Of a DNA stretch of 64,000 nucleotides, positions 12,099 through 23,770 are shown in pieces. Under the pieces are notes generated by a model, which was not told the DNA's origin, ran no database searches, and saw nothing but the letters and a program-made list of their open reading frames with translations. Each line of letters starts with the position of its first letter. Within the stretch, counting starts at the first letter, position 1. The stretch lies in assembly GCA_036362985.1 (NCBI GenBank), contig JAYGXS010000005.1, positions 33,555,715 through 33,619,714 on the forward strand. The letters run 5' to 3'. The DNA is from Ligula intestinalis (taxonomy: Eukaryota; Platyhelminthes; Cestoda; Diphyllobothriidea; Diphyllobothriidae). The position numbers and the translations under genes were made by a program.

Positions 12099-12145
12099 AT
12101 GCATACAGGGGTCTATATAAACGAATACAGAGGTCTATATAAATG
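11815..12145 (+). repeat. Right arm of the long inverted repeat, ending in 22-nt tandem units
   Basis: It is the mirror of 11335-11661. From about 12078 to 12150 it consists of three or four diverged units of 'atgcatacaggggtctatat' type. The microsatellite starts directly after it. Confidence 0.9.
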
Positions 12146-12158
12146 AATACCCCTGTAA

Positions 12159-12159
12159 G

Positions 12160-12206
<47 letters not shown>

Positions 12207-12216
12207 NNNNNNNNNN

Positions 12217-12302
<86 letters not shown>

Positions 12303-12572
12303 ACTACAAATACTACTACTACTCCTTCTAATACTAATACTACTACTACAACTACTAGTACCACAGCTACTACTAGTACTAATACTAATGCTACTAATAA
12401 TACTGCTACGACTATTACTACTACTGTTACTACTACTACCATTACTACTTTTAATAATACTACTAATGTTACTACTTCTAATAATAATACTTCTTGTACT
12501 ACTACTGTTACTACCACTACTATTGCTACTACTATTAATACTACTATTGCTACGACTACTACTACTTATGCT
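12159..12572 (+). repeat. (TAC)n microsatellite with assembly gap
   Basis: About 410 nt of TAC/ACT trinucleotide repeats, pure at the left and increasingly interrupted to the right. Ten N at 12207-12216 show that the assembler could not span the pure part, so the true length is unknown. Long Leu/Thr/Val-only frames here come from the repeat and are not genes. Confidence 0.97.
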
Positions 12573-14109
12573 TCCGGAACATCCACAACCACCTATTTCC
12601 GAAATTGGCTCAGATGATTATGTGCGGGAAGACCTTCCTCCGAGAAAACGTTGTGTCGATAGCAGCTTTCAAGAAATTTCAACGCGTGATGGTTGGGATG
12701 GCCCTCTAATTCGGAAAACGACCGATCTAACTGTTAACAAGGGGCCTGATGACAATTTTCATAGAAATCGTGAAGGAATTCTTCGGTTATAAGGGCATTC
12801 ATCGACGTCAAGTAAAAACTGCCATTTTGGAGGACTACGATCTCGTTCGCTGCTCAAAGGAGGTGTGATTCTGTTTTAGCTTACGATTATAACCTATTTC
12901 TTAGCTCATAGTCAACCTCTTAAACTGTGAGCTGCGAAGCATTTTCCTTCTCGCTAAAAGCCCAGACCTTCATCCAATGGGAAATATTTTCGCATTCATC
13001 AAACTAAATCTAGTCAAGCCCAGAAAATAATGTAAGAAAAGGCGGATAGACCAGTCCGCCGTAGACAATTTGGTTTTTTCTATATCAGCCAGGCATACAG
13101 CTGATTTATACGCAAAAGGAAAATTAATGAAGTAGTAGTTGGCTTATGTTGTTATTGTTTTTCAATACTGTCTCATTATATCATAGGCTCCTTTTCTACT
13201 GTCACTTATATTTGAACACAAATAATTAATCTGTGATGAATTATCTTTTTGGTTTAATGTTTTGTGATAAAACAACGCACTTCTTAACTAATAAATAAAA
13301 ATTTATAGACAAAACCATACTTTTCTTTGCAAAAAGGTCTCTTACCAAAAGCAGTATAACCGTCGTGGATGCGGTGTGGGCGACCTGTGCGGTAAAAATT
13401 TTGTTGGCACGAAGTTCATGTCTTTTCATCCATAATAATGTAAAATTATTAGTTGCAGGACACGGAGTTAAGTGAGTGGGACATGACTGTTTAGGGTCAG
13501 ACCCAAATTTTTAATGGGTCGGAGGCATTCAACTAGTTTGAAGTAAGCATTTACCGCCCAGTCTACAAAGAAGTAGGACTAACAGTAGTATAACTGGCAC
13601 ATTTGGAGGTTTGGCATATGTCGAATAATTCACTTGACCCAACCGTGCTAAATTCCATTTTCCTCTGGCTATTGTGGGTTTGAATCCTGCCCAGGCCACC
13701 GAGCTTTTTACAGCTGAGATGCGTGCATGATTTGGAATAGTTTTTTCTACAAGCAACTGGTACTGTAAGTAGTATACACGTCTTATGGCAAATGTATTAT
13801 GTCGTAATCTCGACATAGGCGCTAGATAAAATACCGGACACATGTTTCTGCTGCTACATTGTGCATTTACGAGGGTTCGGTTCGTCAGTGGGTCCCCTGC
13901 GTTCTCTCTGTGGTTGCTGAAATGATTATTTTGATTCTTCTCCGGGGTTCGTAGATCAGCGATGTAAAAACTCTGTTGCTGTCAGTGTAAATCAGTCCCT
14001 CACCATATGACATCGCTCAGGCAATAACTGCAGGCCGTTACCTAGGCTCCTCCTATTGGACGTATTTTCGTCATTTACTCAGTAGTTTCATCGCAGTAGG
14101 TTAAATTTA
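12573..14109. other. No gene recognised; possible SINE T1 remnant at 13605-13715
   Basis: The part next to the microsatellite (12573-12792) stays open in one frame, giving a non-repetitive peptide of about 70 residues (PEHPQPPISEIG...), but it has no family I know. At 13625-13715 'cacttgacccaaccgtg' followed by a tRNA-like block recalls SINE T1, in poor condition. Confidence 0.4.
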
Positions 14110-14500
14110 TAGGTAAGATCCTTGCCACCACGGTCTTCAGGCCCGGTTCCGTGTGAGGAAGGGAAGAAATGCGACGCCAGGTTGGAGGAATAATGTATTC
14201 TGTCGAGACGGAGTTGAGAATAAATTGGAGGAAGTTGACTGTTGGACGAGTGCACAACCACTCATGAGAGGGCCGATGCCTGATGTGTGTGGGCGTGGCA
14301 GTCATGCCAGCATCTACAGAGCGGTCTTTGTGTGAATCAGCCACAGGGAGATGCTTGGCCAGAAGTGATTGGCGAAGACAGGCTGGTGCATGCGCACTTG
14401 CTAGCAGCTGCAAGGGGTTGAGCGTTGGCGCAGTTTTCGGCACCTGTGATTGGCCGTTCCAGAGGCGGATCGAGAATTGCAATCAGGTAACTTTGTAGTG
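14110..14500 (-). repeat. Dispersed repeat A, copy 3 (inverted)
   Basis: It shares with copy 2 the order 'cacggtcttcaggcccggtt', 'gaggaataatgtattctgt', 'gaggaagttgactgttgg'. It faces copy 4 (14520-14870) head to head, making a loose 750-bp inverted pair. Confidence 0.55.
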
Positions 14501-14519
14501 GGCCGTTGCCTGCCGATGA

Positions 14520-14870
14520 CTGGCCTTCCTGTCGTGGCCTTAATCTGTCTGGAGCTCAAGGTCGTTGCGGTCGCGTGGTGTGGACCACCCACACGCTGTC
14601 CAACCAATCCCAGGCCGATCTAGCCAATGAACGCGCTCTCTATGTCTACTGGCCTGACTGCTCTCAAACAGTCACTTGGGGCCCGGTCAATCTCCTGAGC
14701 GGAAGTGTTCTCCCAAGTCAGACTTCCTCCATCTACTCTCCTTTCCTTTGTGTACACAATATACTCTTCCCTCTACCCTGGCCTTTACCGACTTCTCCTC
14801 CACTAAGTAACCGTGGTCTGAAGATCGCAGTCGCAGGGTTTAACTCACTTAACCCCTTGCGATAACTTCA
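14520..14870 (+). repeat. Dispersed repeat A, copy 4
   Basis: It contains 'acaatatactcttccctcta', 'ctctcctttcctttgtgtac' and 'taaccgtggtctgaagatcg', which match the reverse complement of copy 3 at corresponding places. Open frames in both strands overlap and are not convincing genes. Confidence 0.55.
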
Positions 14871-15164
14871 TGCTTGGCGTGGCACCGAACGGGGAAAGCG
14901 CTATAGGGTCACGACAGTACTCACATGTCAGGCCAGTAGCTGTATCCCTACGCCCCATACTTTCTGCCTTTTTATCCATCCTAAAGTACGGAAAGTTGTC
15001 CCCCTGTGCACAAATTGCTTTGTTTCTCGTCTGTGTCATGCTCTTTGCCTGATCAAAATTGTGCCTAGCCTGCAACTTTTTCTCTTTTGGTGTAACTTAC
15101 AGTATTATTACTAAAACGATTTGAGTAGTAATGATTACACTGTTTGGCATTATTTTGGGTAGTT

Positions 15165-15690
15165 GTATGCAGGGGTTTTGAGGGTTCATTTGAGAAGGTA
15201 GGAATAAAATAATTTTGGAAATGGAAGTATGGGCTTCGGCTTAAGGTTGTCGGGCCAGGGGTTTGGGTTTTGAATTAGGACCAGGAGAGTGGGTTTGGGT
15301 TTAGGGTTAAAAAAACAACTAACCTTAACCCCAACATGTAATACTAACTATTAATCTTAACTACTGATCATATTAACAAACCCTAAAGCTAGTCCTAACT
15401 TATAAATCTGACAACTAGTCCTAACAGCCAACCTTAATTACTAACCCAAACATATAACCCTAGAAAATAAATCTAAAAGCTAAATCTGATCACTAATCCA
15501 AACTACTAACGTTAACTTAAAACCCCTAGCTGCAGTCTAAACCCAAATGTCAATCTCCCTGTCCGCGGTTCTAAAGCTAAAACCTCAGTCCCTTGTCCCA
15601 GTCCTTAACTCCAATCCCCAGCTCAAAATCCCTTAACTTAATTCCAAACCCTATTCACACAAGTACCTAATTTCAAACTCACGAAACAAA
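15165..15690. repeat. Degenerate telomere-like tract with strand switch
   Basis: From about 15165 to 15315 the plus strand is rich in 'gggttt' and 'ttagggtt' words. From about 15320 to 15690 it is rich in 'cctaac' and 'aaccctaa' words. Most units are mutated. The turn from G-rich to C-rich on one strand happens near 15310-15330. Confidence 0.6.
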
Positions 15691-16055
15691 ATAAAAAACC
15701 ACTGTCCATGACTGCCCAGGAGAATGCAAGTCAGCGTAACCATGGACGCTGAAATCATTCCGGTAGACATATCATACTGTGTGGGGCTACACACCAATTC
15801 GTTACCGATCAATTAATTAGTATTCTTATTAAACCTACTAGAAAAGGATAGATGCCGTGCATGTCGTACGAGATGTGCTGAGTCTAGTGTGCGCGTGTTG
15901 AGTGACTATCGTGCCAGCCACCTACACTCTCCTTCATCCGCGGTCTTATTGACTTTTTCTTTATACCGGAAACAGGGGTGGGAGTGGTGAGCGAGTGGGT
16001 AGGTTCCCCATGAGTTTACTTTAACTCTTATTTTAATTTACGGTAGTTTTCTGCG

Positions 16056-16340
16056 TTGATTCAGCTTGCTGTAGCCTTCGTGCAGCTTGCCCTGCTTGCC
16101 TGCGTGTCTGATTCGGCTTACTTCAGCGTTTGCTGCGGCTTGTTGGAGTACGCAGCTGCCCATAATCGAAATCGATGGGGAACTGTTGGTACACGTTTTC
16201 AGCCGTTCGTTTTGTCTACAGAGTCCTTGAACGCCTTTAAACACCAATTGTCGGGTTGTTCTGAGCTTTTGGCACCAAATTGGTTGTCGAACATCGAAGA
16301 CGTGGAACTAGCGCTTACGGGTGAGCAGCCTCTGCAGTAG
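16056..16340 (+). pseudogene. Possible C-terminal tail of a LINE reverse transcriptase ORF
   Basis: The frame ends with RWGTVGTRF...PFVLSTESLNAFKHQLSG and about 30 more residues before the stop. The pattern 'R(W/N)...LP..V....S.N.FK..L' is common at the end of non-LTR polyproteins. The upstream part of the frame is low in family signal, so the call is tentative. Confidence 0.3.
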
Positions 16341-17640
16341 TAATTCTATCAAGAACAGAAAAACATAGGCAGGCAATATAGTGTTGTTTATCCGATTCCA
16401 AGTCAAAATGTATCCTTGAAAAAAACATAGGTCAAGCCGAGACTGTAGTGTACTACTACACTAACAGATATAAACAGGCTGCGCGACGAGACTCCGAGGT
16501 TCCTGTTCGCGGTTCATAACCCCACAACCGGCTACAGATTTCAGTTTGTGGACTCAAAAATAATGTTGAAGGCAGCATAAAGTGGGAATCTGCGACAATT
16601 CCATAAACCATCGATACACCGTTCTGACGACCACATTATCCAACGTTTTACTGTTTAGGCTTATTTCGTGAAATGTTTTTGCACCAGACAATTCGTGAGA
16701 ATCCACATATGTTGCTCATCCGATTTTGTTAAAATGGTAACTGTAAAAGGGCAAACCCAACTCGAAACTTTCTTCTTGCTAGAAGTTGATTCCAACTCAG
16801 AAGCTCGAATTTCTCCATCTTAGCGTAGCGTCGTGGTGTGCCGTGCTTTTGAACTGCCTAATCACAGAACCTTTTAAAAAAATTTAACGATTAAATGGCC
16901 CTACCACAAGGCACCTAGCCTGCTGACGATCGTATGAGTCAAGCGTTTTGACAAATATTCCAGTGTTTAGCTAATATACGCCAGTAAAGTCACTGAGACC
17001 TGGCCATTTGCAAAAGGTGTTAGATATATGGATATAGAAGCACAAATATTTTGTAACTGGCATCCGTAAGAACGACGATCCTTGCATAAAGTATGGTAAC
17101 TAAACTGCCAGTATATTGTGGAAGCACTTTATCAGTAAATTTTCCCAATCTTGCTCATGGAACGATTTACTGTACGAAGGCGGAAACACTGCGCCATGTC
17201 ATGACAAACATAATATTGTGGTAAAATAATGACAATACAGCTAATTAGTGCTCTGTTTGAGCAACCAGATAATCAACAGAAATGCGTAGAATGGTAGGCA
17301 GAGTATTTAATGCCTGCTAACGATTTGCCTTTTTAGAACAATAATTAGCAATCTTTGGAAAGTATGGTGAACTAAGAAAGAAGCAGTAAAAACTCCGACG
17401 ATGAAATCGGGGCAAAGATGTCCGAGCCCTTATTTTCCAAATAAAACTTTAAAAGAAAAAATAGCTCAGCGAATAGATATCGAGAGAAGGCAACCCTAAA
17501 CAATAACGCACACTGTCTTTGTCACGCGTTTTTTCACTCGTCTATTAGCAAGCCAGTCATTATGCAGTACTGTAGTGCTTCTTTCCTTGCGTGGACTATC
17601 ACCCACTCTCGGCCACAATTATGTCGAATGATGCTAGCAA
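16341..17640. other. No gene; repeat C piece at about 17225-17460
   Basis: AT-rich and without good frames. The piece 17225-17460 resembles 20380-20500 and 26560-26750 ('aaaactcc.acgatgaaa.cggggcaa' type words). The copy at 26460-26750 carries a Penelope-type end, so this may be a remnant of a Penelope terminal repeat. Confidence 0.4.
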
Positions 17641-17933
17641 TGCAGTGTCTCTTTTCCTTCCAGGTTTGTGGACGAACGCGCCCAAACTTTATTTTATTTG
17701 TGTATTTTTTTTTTTTTTTCGCATCGAGTTAAGCCTTTACTTCTTCTGAACTGCTGCCTGGAACTCGTATATTCTCCTCTATTGGCAAGCCTTTACTCTG
17801 CGAACAGTACAAAGGAAATGACAAAAGTCCACAGACTTGTTCAGGCTGTACCGCTGCAAGTTCTGTCGTAGGTCTTATTGGTAATAAAGAGACCACCTGC
17901 CGATCTACCTAGCACCAAACTGAGGCAGCACTC

Positions 17934-18224
17934 ATGCACCATCATGCTGTGTCAGACCGCCAGAGATACCACCAACATATTCGTCAGGAGTCCTTGGATG
18001 ATCGAAAACCCAGCCAAGTGCTCAGAAAGGTGCAAGTTATTCGGGGTGAGCTCCATATTGACAAGAAGATGTTTAAAGAGATTCCACTGGAGCGACTACC
18101 AACCGATGTTCAGAAAATTTTGGCATCCGGCTCAGAGGAAATCTCTGTCTCACGGCTATCCGAGAAGGCGAACAGGATGCTGGAGGTGCAACGGATCAAA
18201 CCGCTGTCCATCGCTCAGATCTAA
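17934..18224 (+). pseudogene. Gag C-terminal region of the Ty3/gypsy element
   Basis: A 96-codon frame with HQHIRQESLDDRKPSQVLRK and LPTDVQKILASGSEEISVSR, ending with SEKANRMLEV. This style is typical of flatworm Ty3/gypsy gag, where a Leu-Pro-x2-Val-Gln-x-Ile-Leu segment precedes the end of the capsid region. An overlapping frame (17878-18240) on the same strand is its shadow. No intact zinc knuckle is visible downstream. Confidence 0.6.
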
Positions 18225-18466
18225 ATTTCCCAGATACTGACTTTCCATGGGCAAATTGTGACACTGCTGGCAGCCATGGCAGACGAGATGACTTCCCTCA
18301 AACTACAGCTTACGCGCTTTTCCTCTCCTCGATCATCCAGCCCTCACCAATGCCGATCCCGTTCGTGGCCTCGAACCGATGATGTATGTTGGTGCCATAC
18401 AATTTTCGGCACAAAGGCCCAGAGGTGTTCCTCCCTCTGTTATTTAAAATCCCAACATAGAAACCC

Positions 18467-18919
18467 GTGTGCCAAATAACAGAGGCGACCGCTTTGTCTA
18501 GCTCCGCAGGTTCTGGTCGCGTCTTTTATGTATATGACACCCTGACCTGCAGACCTTTCCTCGTGAGCACTGGAGCCCAAATCAGTGTGGTTTCTCCCAC
18601 TCCAGTCAACCGCCACTGTTCCAACCCCGGTCTTCATCTCCAAGATATCGACTCTTCTTCCAATTCAGCAGTTGGGAATAGATCCCTTATGCGGAACCTT
18701 GGCCTTAGAATGCCTTGCTCCCGGAATTTTTTGATTGCCGATATCCCTCATGCTATACTCGGCTCAGACTTTCTATTCGAGTTTGATCTCGCAGTGGACT
18801 GTCAGCATTCCCAACTTCCAAAGTGCACTACCAGTCTGTCTGTTTGCGAGTTTATTCTAGTTACAAATCTCTGTAAGTTATTTGTACTGGGCGCAGATAT
18901 TGCTTGTCCATACCGGTAG
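18467..18919 (+). pseudogene. Retropepsin-like aspartic protease of the Ty3/gypsy element
   Basis: The frame contains FLVSTGAQISVVSPTP (about residues 31-46) and, 80 residues later, ILGSDFLFEFDLAVDC. Family proteins have Asp-Thr-Gly-Ala at the active site. Here the catalytic Asp is replaced by Ser (codon at 18566), so the enzyme would be inactive. The second motif (hydrophobic-Leu-Gly-x-Asp) is preserved. The frame is otherwise open, which suggests decay that is not extremely old. Confidence 0.8.
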
Positions 18920-19214
18920 GCTGTTCTTCAGCACCTGAACCTCACCAACCACCAACTTCGTAATGACGAGATTCAACACGTTTTTGTGCATCACATCTGT
19001 ACATCTTGTTTTCATGCTTTTGCTCTTCCCAGACGACTAGCACCTGCCCACCTGCAAGCCGATAAGGCAGAAGTTGAACATATGCTGCAACTGGGCGCTC
19101 CCTCTGCATATGGCGCTAAAGGCGACATGGGGCAATTAGCGACCCTGTGGTGACTAGCGTGACCTCAACAACGCGACAGTTACCGATCGGTACCTGGTGA
19201 CTCATTATTAGGAC

Positions 19215-19660
19215 TTTACAAGAGCACTGTGTAGAAAAGCAGTTTTCTCGAAGATTGACCTGGTACGTGCATTTCATCAAATGCCGTTTATTCTCCAGGC
19301 TGCCCCCAAAACGGCCGCTACTACACCTTTTCGCTTGTTTGAATTTATTCGAACGCCATTCCACATTCGCAATGCTTCTTAAACGTTTCAGAGATTAATG
19401 GACCACGTATTACGTGGTCTGCCGCATGTGTATACATAGATAGATGACCTCCTGGTCGGAGTGCTGAGGAACACAAGGAACACCTCGCCTTGTTTTCTAT
19501 CGCCTCAAGTTTTTTGTCATTTTCAACCCTCCAAGTGTGTTTTTTGGTGTGCTTGTACTAGAATTTGTCGGCCATCGTGTCAACTCTGACGGTTTGAGTC
19601 TTCTGCTCTCAAAGGTGGAAGCGATTAATGAGTTACCTTCACCCACCTCTAAGCATCAAA
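19215..19660 (+). pseudogene. Reverse transcriptase remnant of the Ty3/gypsy element
   Basis: Recognisable pieces across frames are KIDLVRAFHQMP (about 19251-19286), FQRLMDHVLRGLPHVY (about 19387-19434), the active-site Ile-Asp-Asp with a preceding in-frame stop (19435-19450), and the later block EFVGHRVNSDGLSLLLSKVEAI (about 19561-19626). The Tyr-Ile-Asp-Asp site is split by a 6-nt insertion that contains a stop. Not functional. Confidence 0.75.
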
Positions 19661-19900
19661 ATTTATTATGCATGGTCAAGCTGTAGCTTTTGTTCCTTCC
19701 GAACTGTGCCAACCTCATGCCGCCGCTCACCACCACGTGGTCTGGTCTCAAAGACCATCTCAAACTTACTGGTGAAAGATCGACGGCTTTCGAAAGAACC
19801 GAAGTTTCCCTTGCCGACACGACTTTGTTCACACATCCCTCTCCCGAAACTTAGGTGTCAATCCGATCGTAGTCTTTAGGCACAGTCCTGCAGCAAAACC

Positions 19901-20215
19901 TTGTTGGTTCGACTCAAACGTCAGCATTCTTCACAAAGAACATTTTTATCGGCTATGACATACTACAGAACCTTTCGCCTTGAACTTTTCGTCCCTTACT
20001 TGTCTATGAAGCATTTCCGACATAAACTTGAGGGTCGGGGATTCGTCGTATTCACAGACCAGAAGCTTTTAGGCTTTGATCTTCGGTTTCACACAGAGGC
20101 TCCTCGTGTAAAGGTTCGTCTGGCCTGGCATGCACAAGGACGTCAAAGCTTGTGCCTGATAATGTCCAAGTTGCCAGCGGAACATGGTCCAGTAGTCCAA
20201 AAATTATTCATCTGA
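19901..20215 (+). pseudogene. RNase H region of the Ty3/gypsy element
   Basis: The segment YLSMKHFRHKLEGRGFVVFTDQKLL fits the region 'hydrophobic-x3-Lys-His-Phe-Arg-x2-Leu-Glu-Gly-Arg-x-Phe...Thr-Asp-x-Lys-Pro-Leu' at the RT/RNase H junction of Ty3/gypsy polyproteins; here the usual Pro is Leu. Upstream codons are frameshifted. Confidence 0.7.
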
Positions 20216-20229
20216 GACTTTCCCCAGGC

Positions 20230-20900
20230 CCGACGCTCGTTTTAGCCATGTGCATCTCTATTTAGAATTTATATCTCTTAGCTCCAGGAAGGCATTATCT
20301 AAACAAAATTAGTTTCGAAAAAAAAATTCTGAAGATGTGCGCAGATAAAATATAGAAATTCTGAATAATTTCAGCAGGAATTGTCCTTTTAGGGCAATAT
20401 CTGAAGATGTTTTGCAGTTAATAATGAACTAGAAAATAGGCAGTTACAAAAACTCCTACAATGAAAATGGAGACAGCGTTCAACGGGCCACCAATTTAAA
20501 AAGGTGCGTGAGCGAAAAAAACTGCTTAGGAAAATAAGATAGAGGTGTAGACTAGGCCAATGCTACAATAGCTGTTCAGAATGTTATAATGAAATGTGTG
20601 TATAGTTCGCTCGTGAGCTCTAATACGCATAGCATTAAATCTGACGAGGAAGCAACAGTTTACGTAGGGCCTCGATATGTCAGGGGTCAAACTGGAATTC
20701 TGTTGATCGTAAGAAGCCAACGAAACGGGAGCAGTTTGGACTGAGTACGTCCATATGGCTTCCATCATTTGAATGACTGGCGGTTTATGGAGACGTCTAG
20801 GTTCCCGGGAAAATAATTTCAAGAGGATCTCCTAATACCCAATAGTCCTTTCTCAGAGTTATGGAGAAGGCTGCTCGGAAAAGATGACGAGAATAAAAGG
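20230..20900. other. Segment inserted within the gypsy element; contains repeat C
   Basis: This stretch lies between RNase H and integrase and has no polyprotein similarity. Part of it (20380-20510) resembles 17225-17460 and 26560-26750 ('aaaactcctacaatgaaaat', 'gttcaacggg'). That suggests a later insertion of another repeat. Ends and a target duplication could not be fixed. Confidence 0.45.
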
Positions 20901-20946
20901 TTAATAGAATCAGTGTTAAGATAAATGTGCAGTCTTCGCTTGAAAG

Positions 20947-21221
20947 TTGGTCCTTTGCCTTCATCCAGTGGCTTCACTCATGTTCTTACCTGTGTCGACC
21001 GCTAAACCCGCTGTGCCGAAACCATCCTCTTGCTGTACATGGAGGCAGACACCATCTTTAAGGCTTTCTTCAGTCGTTGGCTATTCAATTTCGGTGCCCC
21101 ATTCACGATTAAAACCGACCGAGGTGCCCAGTTCAAACCTGCACTCTTTCAAACCCTTCTCAATTTTCTAGGCTGCAAAAATCTAAAACGACAGCTCACC
21201 ATCCAACTGCCAATGGCATGA
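20947..21221 (+). pseudogene. Integrase core remnant of the Ty3/gypsy element
   Basis: Two frames together show the early block around FTHVLTCVDR (shifted) and then DTIFKAFFSRWLFNFGAPFT with IKTDRGAQF (Asp codon near 21117). The latter is the second Asp of the integrase D,D(35)E triad. The third catalytic Glu region is lost in frameshifts after 21221. Confidence 0.7.
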
Positions 21222-21750
21222 TTGGGCGTTTCCACCGCCAGCTAAAGACCGCTCTGAGTGTCGCACGGAGTCAAGCCAACTGATATGAAAATCTTTGCCT
21301 AACGCTCCTTTTCATTCGCTCAGCTCTAAAGACGAATTTGGATTGGAGCACGGCCGACTTAGTCTTTTGCACTATACTCTGACAACTAGGTGAGATGGCC
21401 ATACAGCCCCTTTTGGTGCTGATGAGAGTCGCAACAACGTCCTGCATAGCCTGCGATAGTTAATGCGCCCATTTTCTCCGGTTCCGCCTCGAACTCCACT
21501 GATCAAATATTATATCGAAAACGGCTTGATCAACTGCACCTATGTGCTTCTTCGATGCGACTGAGTAGGCGAACCATAGAAAGCACCATAGGAAGGACCG
21601 TTCTGCGTTCTCTCACGCAACGCCACGATCTGCTGGATCCTTCGTTGTGCTAAGGAGGACGTGGTCAGTGTCCACTGGGTCAATGCTGCTGTCGCCGAGG
21701 AGCCGCCAAACCTACCTCCTGGAAAAAACTTTACTCCCCCCCTAATTCTT

Positions 21751-23450
21751 GGTCTACCTTACCTTCCCATTCTCACCCCAAGTCTAACTCTTGTCATACT
21801 ATAAACATTTGCATTTCGCGTATCAGTCATCGAGTCCACTTTTGCGATCGCCTTATAAGCCAGGTATCTGAATGCTACAGTTGTCTTCGACGTCGCCTTA
21901 CACCAGCCTGCGGGGTACTGTCCTAGCACTTTTCCATACTTTTACCTATCCACAGCCCCAAAATCTTATTTTTACACAACGTTCTACACTAATTCTACTT
22001 GTTACGCATTTCCATAGCCTGAATGAATCTCTATTTGCTTATTTCGTGTGCTAAATGTTACGCGCTACACTTCAAATGGCGCAAGTAACCATATCAATAA
22101 CTGATAGTTGTCTGAATGTCTTTTCCCCCACTGGTCGGTGTAGACAGTTAATTTCCTTAAATAATGTCTATCTTGTTCGTATTAGCAATGGCGATTCATG
22201 TTCGACCACGGAAACCATTGACAGTGATGTAAAATAAAGGACCCCATCAAGGTAAATTATTCTGAAACAGTATATGGCATGAATCGTGCAAACAGTGGAA
22301 ACGTTTCTGACGTGCCAATGCAAAGCTTGTCTGGTTCTTCATAAATGGTATTAGAATTAGTATTTTTCAAGAGAAAAACGCCCAGCCATATGGAAATGTG
22401 CCGAAAATCAAGATCAGGAATCAACAAACAAAAGAGTAACAGCGTGTTCATGGTCCTTGTATCTTTCGTAGGATATCGGACCTGGAACGGGCAAAGGGTT
22501 GAGGCGAGGAGTAAGGACATGCAGTTGCTGGTCTTCGGTTGCTGAATTAAACTAGTAGGTGGTGGACTGTAAAGTACAGCATCCTCTTCGAGGCGGGATC
22601 TGGCAGAAGGATTAAGGGCTAAGAATATCACCAATATGGAAGGTGAAGTCAGTGGAATGGTCGCGAAGTAATTATGAAAAAGGTTCTGAATGCGAACGTG
22701 AGTGATAATTCAGTTAAATATGGATAACAGTGCAGCATTGTGCATTCATGAGCAACCTATTACAGAGAGAAATTGCGTAAACAGACATTTTCTGAGGGTA
22801 TTAATTATACGTTGCTGAAGCAGCAATAGAATCACTTTGCGATGAGTACTGAACGAAGTATGGCTAAAGCACCCCAAAGTATTCAGAATTAAATATACGA
22901 CGATTTAATAGCCAAAAGTCAAGACACTTGGCGTTGTAATCGGTGAAGCTACAAAGGATCTAACGTTGTGAGCTTAGACCAATCCTGATAAGTTATTTTT
23001 TAGCATAGCCGGTTTAAATTCTCTTGGTACAAAGATCCCGTAAAATTTCACTTTTGTTCTATCTACTAGCGCATGGGAGCTTGAAACGTATCCTTGTCTA
23101 GGTCTAAAACGCATTTTAAGGAGGCAGGCTGTAATATCGCTGGTTTTGTACTGTCAATGATGAACCAATGTACGTGCTGTGGAGAAGATCGGACGTATGC
23201 TTCGAATGAGCGTGAGATGAGACAGCTAGTAATCGAACTGGACAAATGAAGGACCAATGACGAGACGAATCTCAAAATAAAAGGCGGACAAATAGCTCAA
23301 GTCAAAAGGGTATTTCTCTGGTCGAAGGCAATAACTGTAACAACCTAAATGTCCCGTCGCAGAAACCAAAGACATGCCCCTTAAAATGTTTTTTTAAAAT
23401 GCCAAATCTCTACTTAATAAAATGCATCTGCTCCAGACTCTGGTTTTCTT
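21751..23450. other. No gene recognised
   Basis: Only short unrelated frames are present. A minus-strand frame of 125 codons (22257-22634) overlaps a plus-strand frame (22345-22545); neither shows a family signal. A degenerate 'cccaagtctaactc' stretch lies near 21775. Confidence 0.35.
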
Positions 23451-23770
23451 CAAGCGTCCGAATATTGTTACGGTAACAGAGACATAGGCATCAACCTATT
23501 TAGCTGACTCCGAACTTTATTCCAGGCTATTTTTGCATTCGGAATACTCGTATCAATGGCCGTAGCGGAGGAAGCTGCATCTATGCTAAACGACAATTTA
23601 CATTTCTGCCGCTATACTATACACAATTTATAGCAGTAGAAGAGAGCTGTTTTCTCTGAGTTGTTCTAAAGGACAACTACTCCGTACTAGTTGGCTGTGT
23701 GTATCGCCCACCCGATGCCAGTGGGGACTTTGATCTTTGTCCCTCGTAAGCGTTTCATGCCGCAGCCGAC

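Larger units (their letters stand above)
17668..21750 (+). mobile_element. Dead Ty3/gypsy-type LTR retrotransposon body
   Basis: The domain order gag, protease, reverse transcriptase, RNase H, integrase on the plus strand fits Ty3/gypsy. All pieces lie in short frames separated by stops and frameshifts. A foreign segment at about 20230-20900 separates RNase H from integrase. The C-terminal part after the integrase (about 21235-21720) is traceable only across frames. A C-rich 'cccccccctaattctt' stretch near 21735 may lie near the end of the internal region. No paired LTRs were found. Confidence 0.8.

Noticed and set aside
12143..12792. Long poly-Leu and poly-Val open frames on both strands
   Set aside because: They are direct products of the TAC microsatellite and run through unknown bases.
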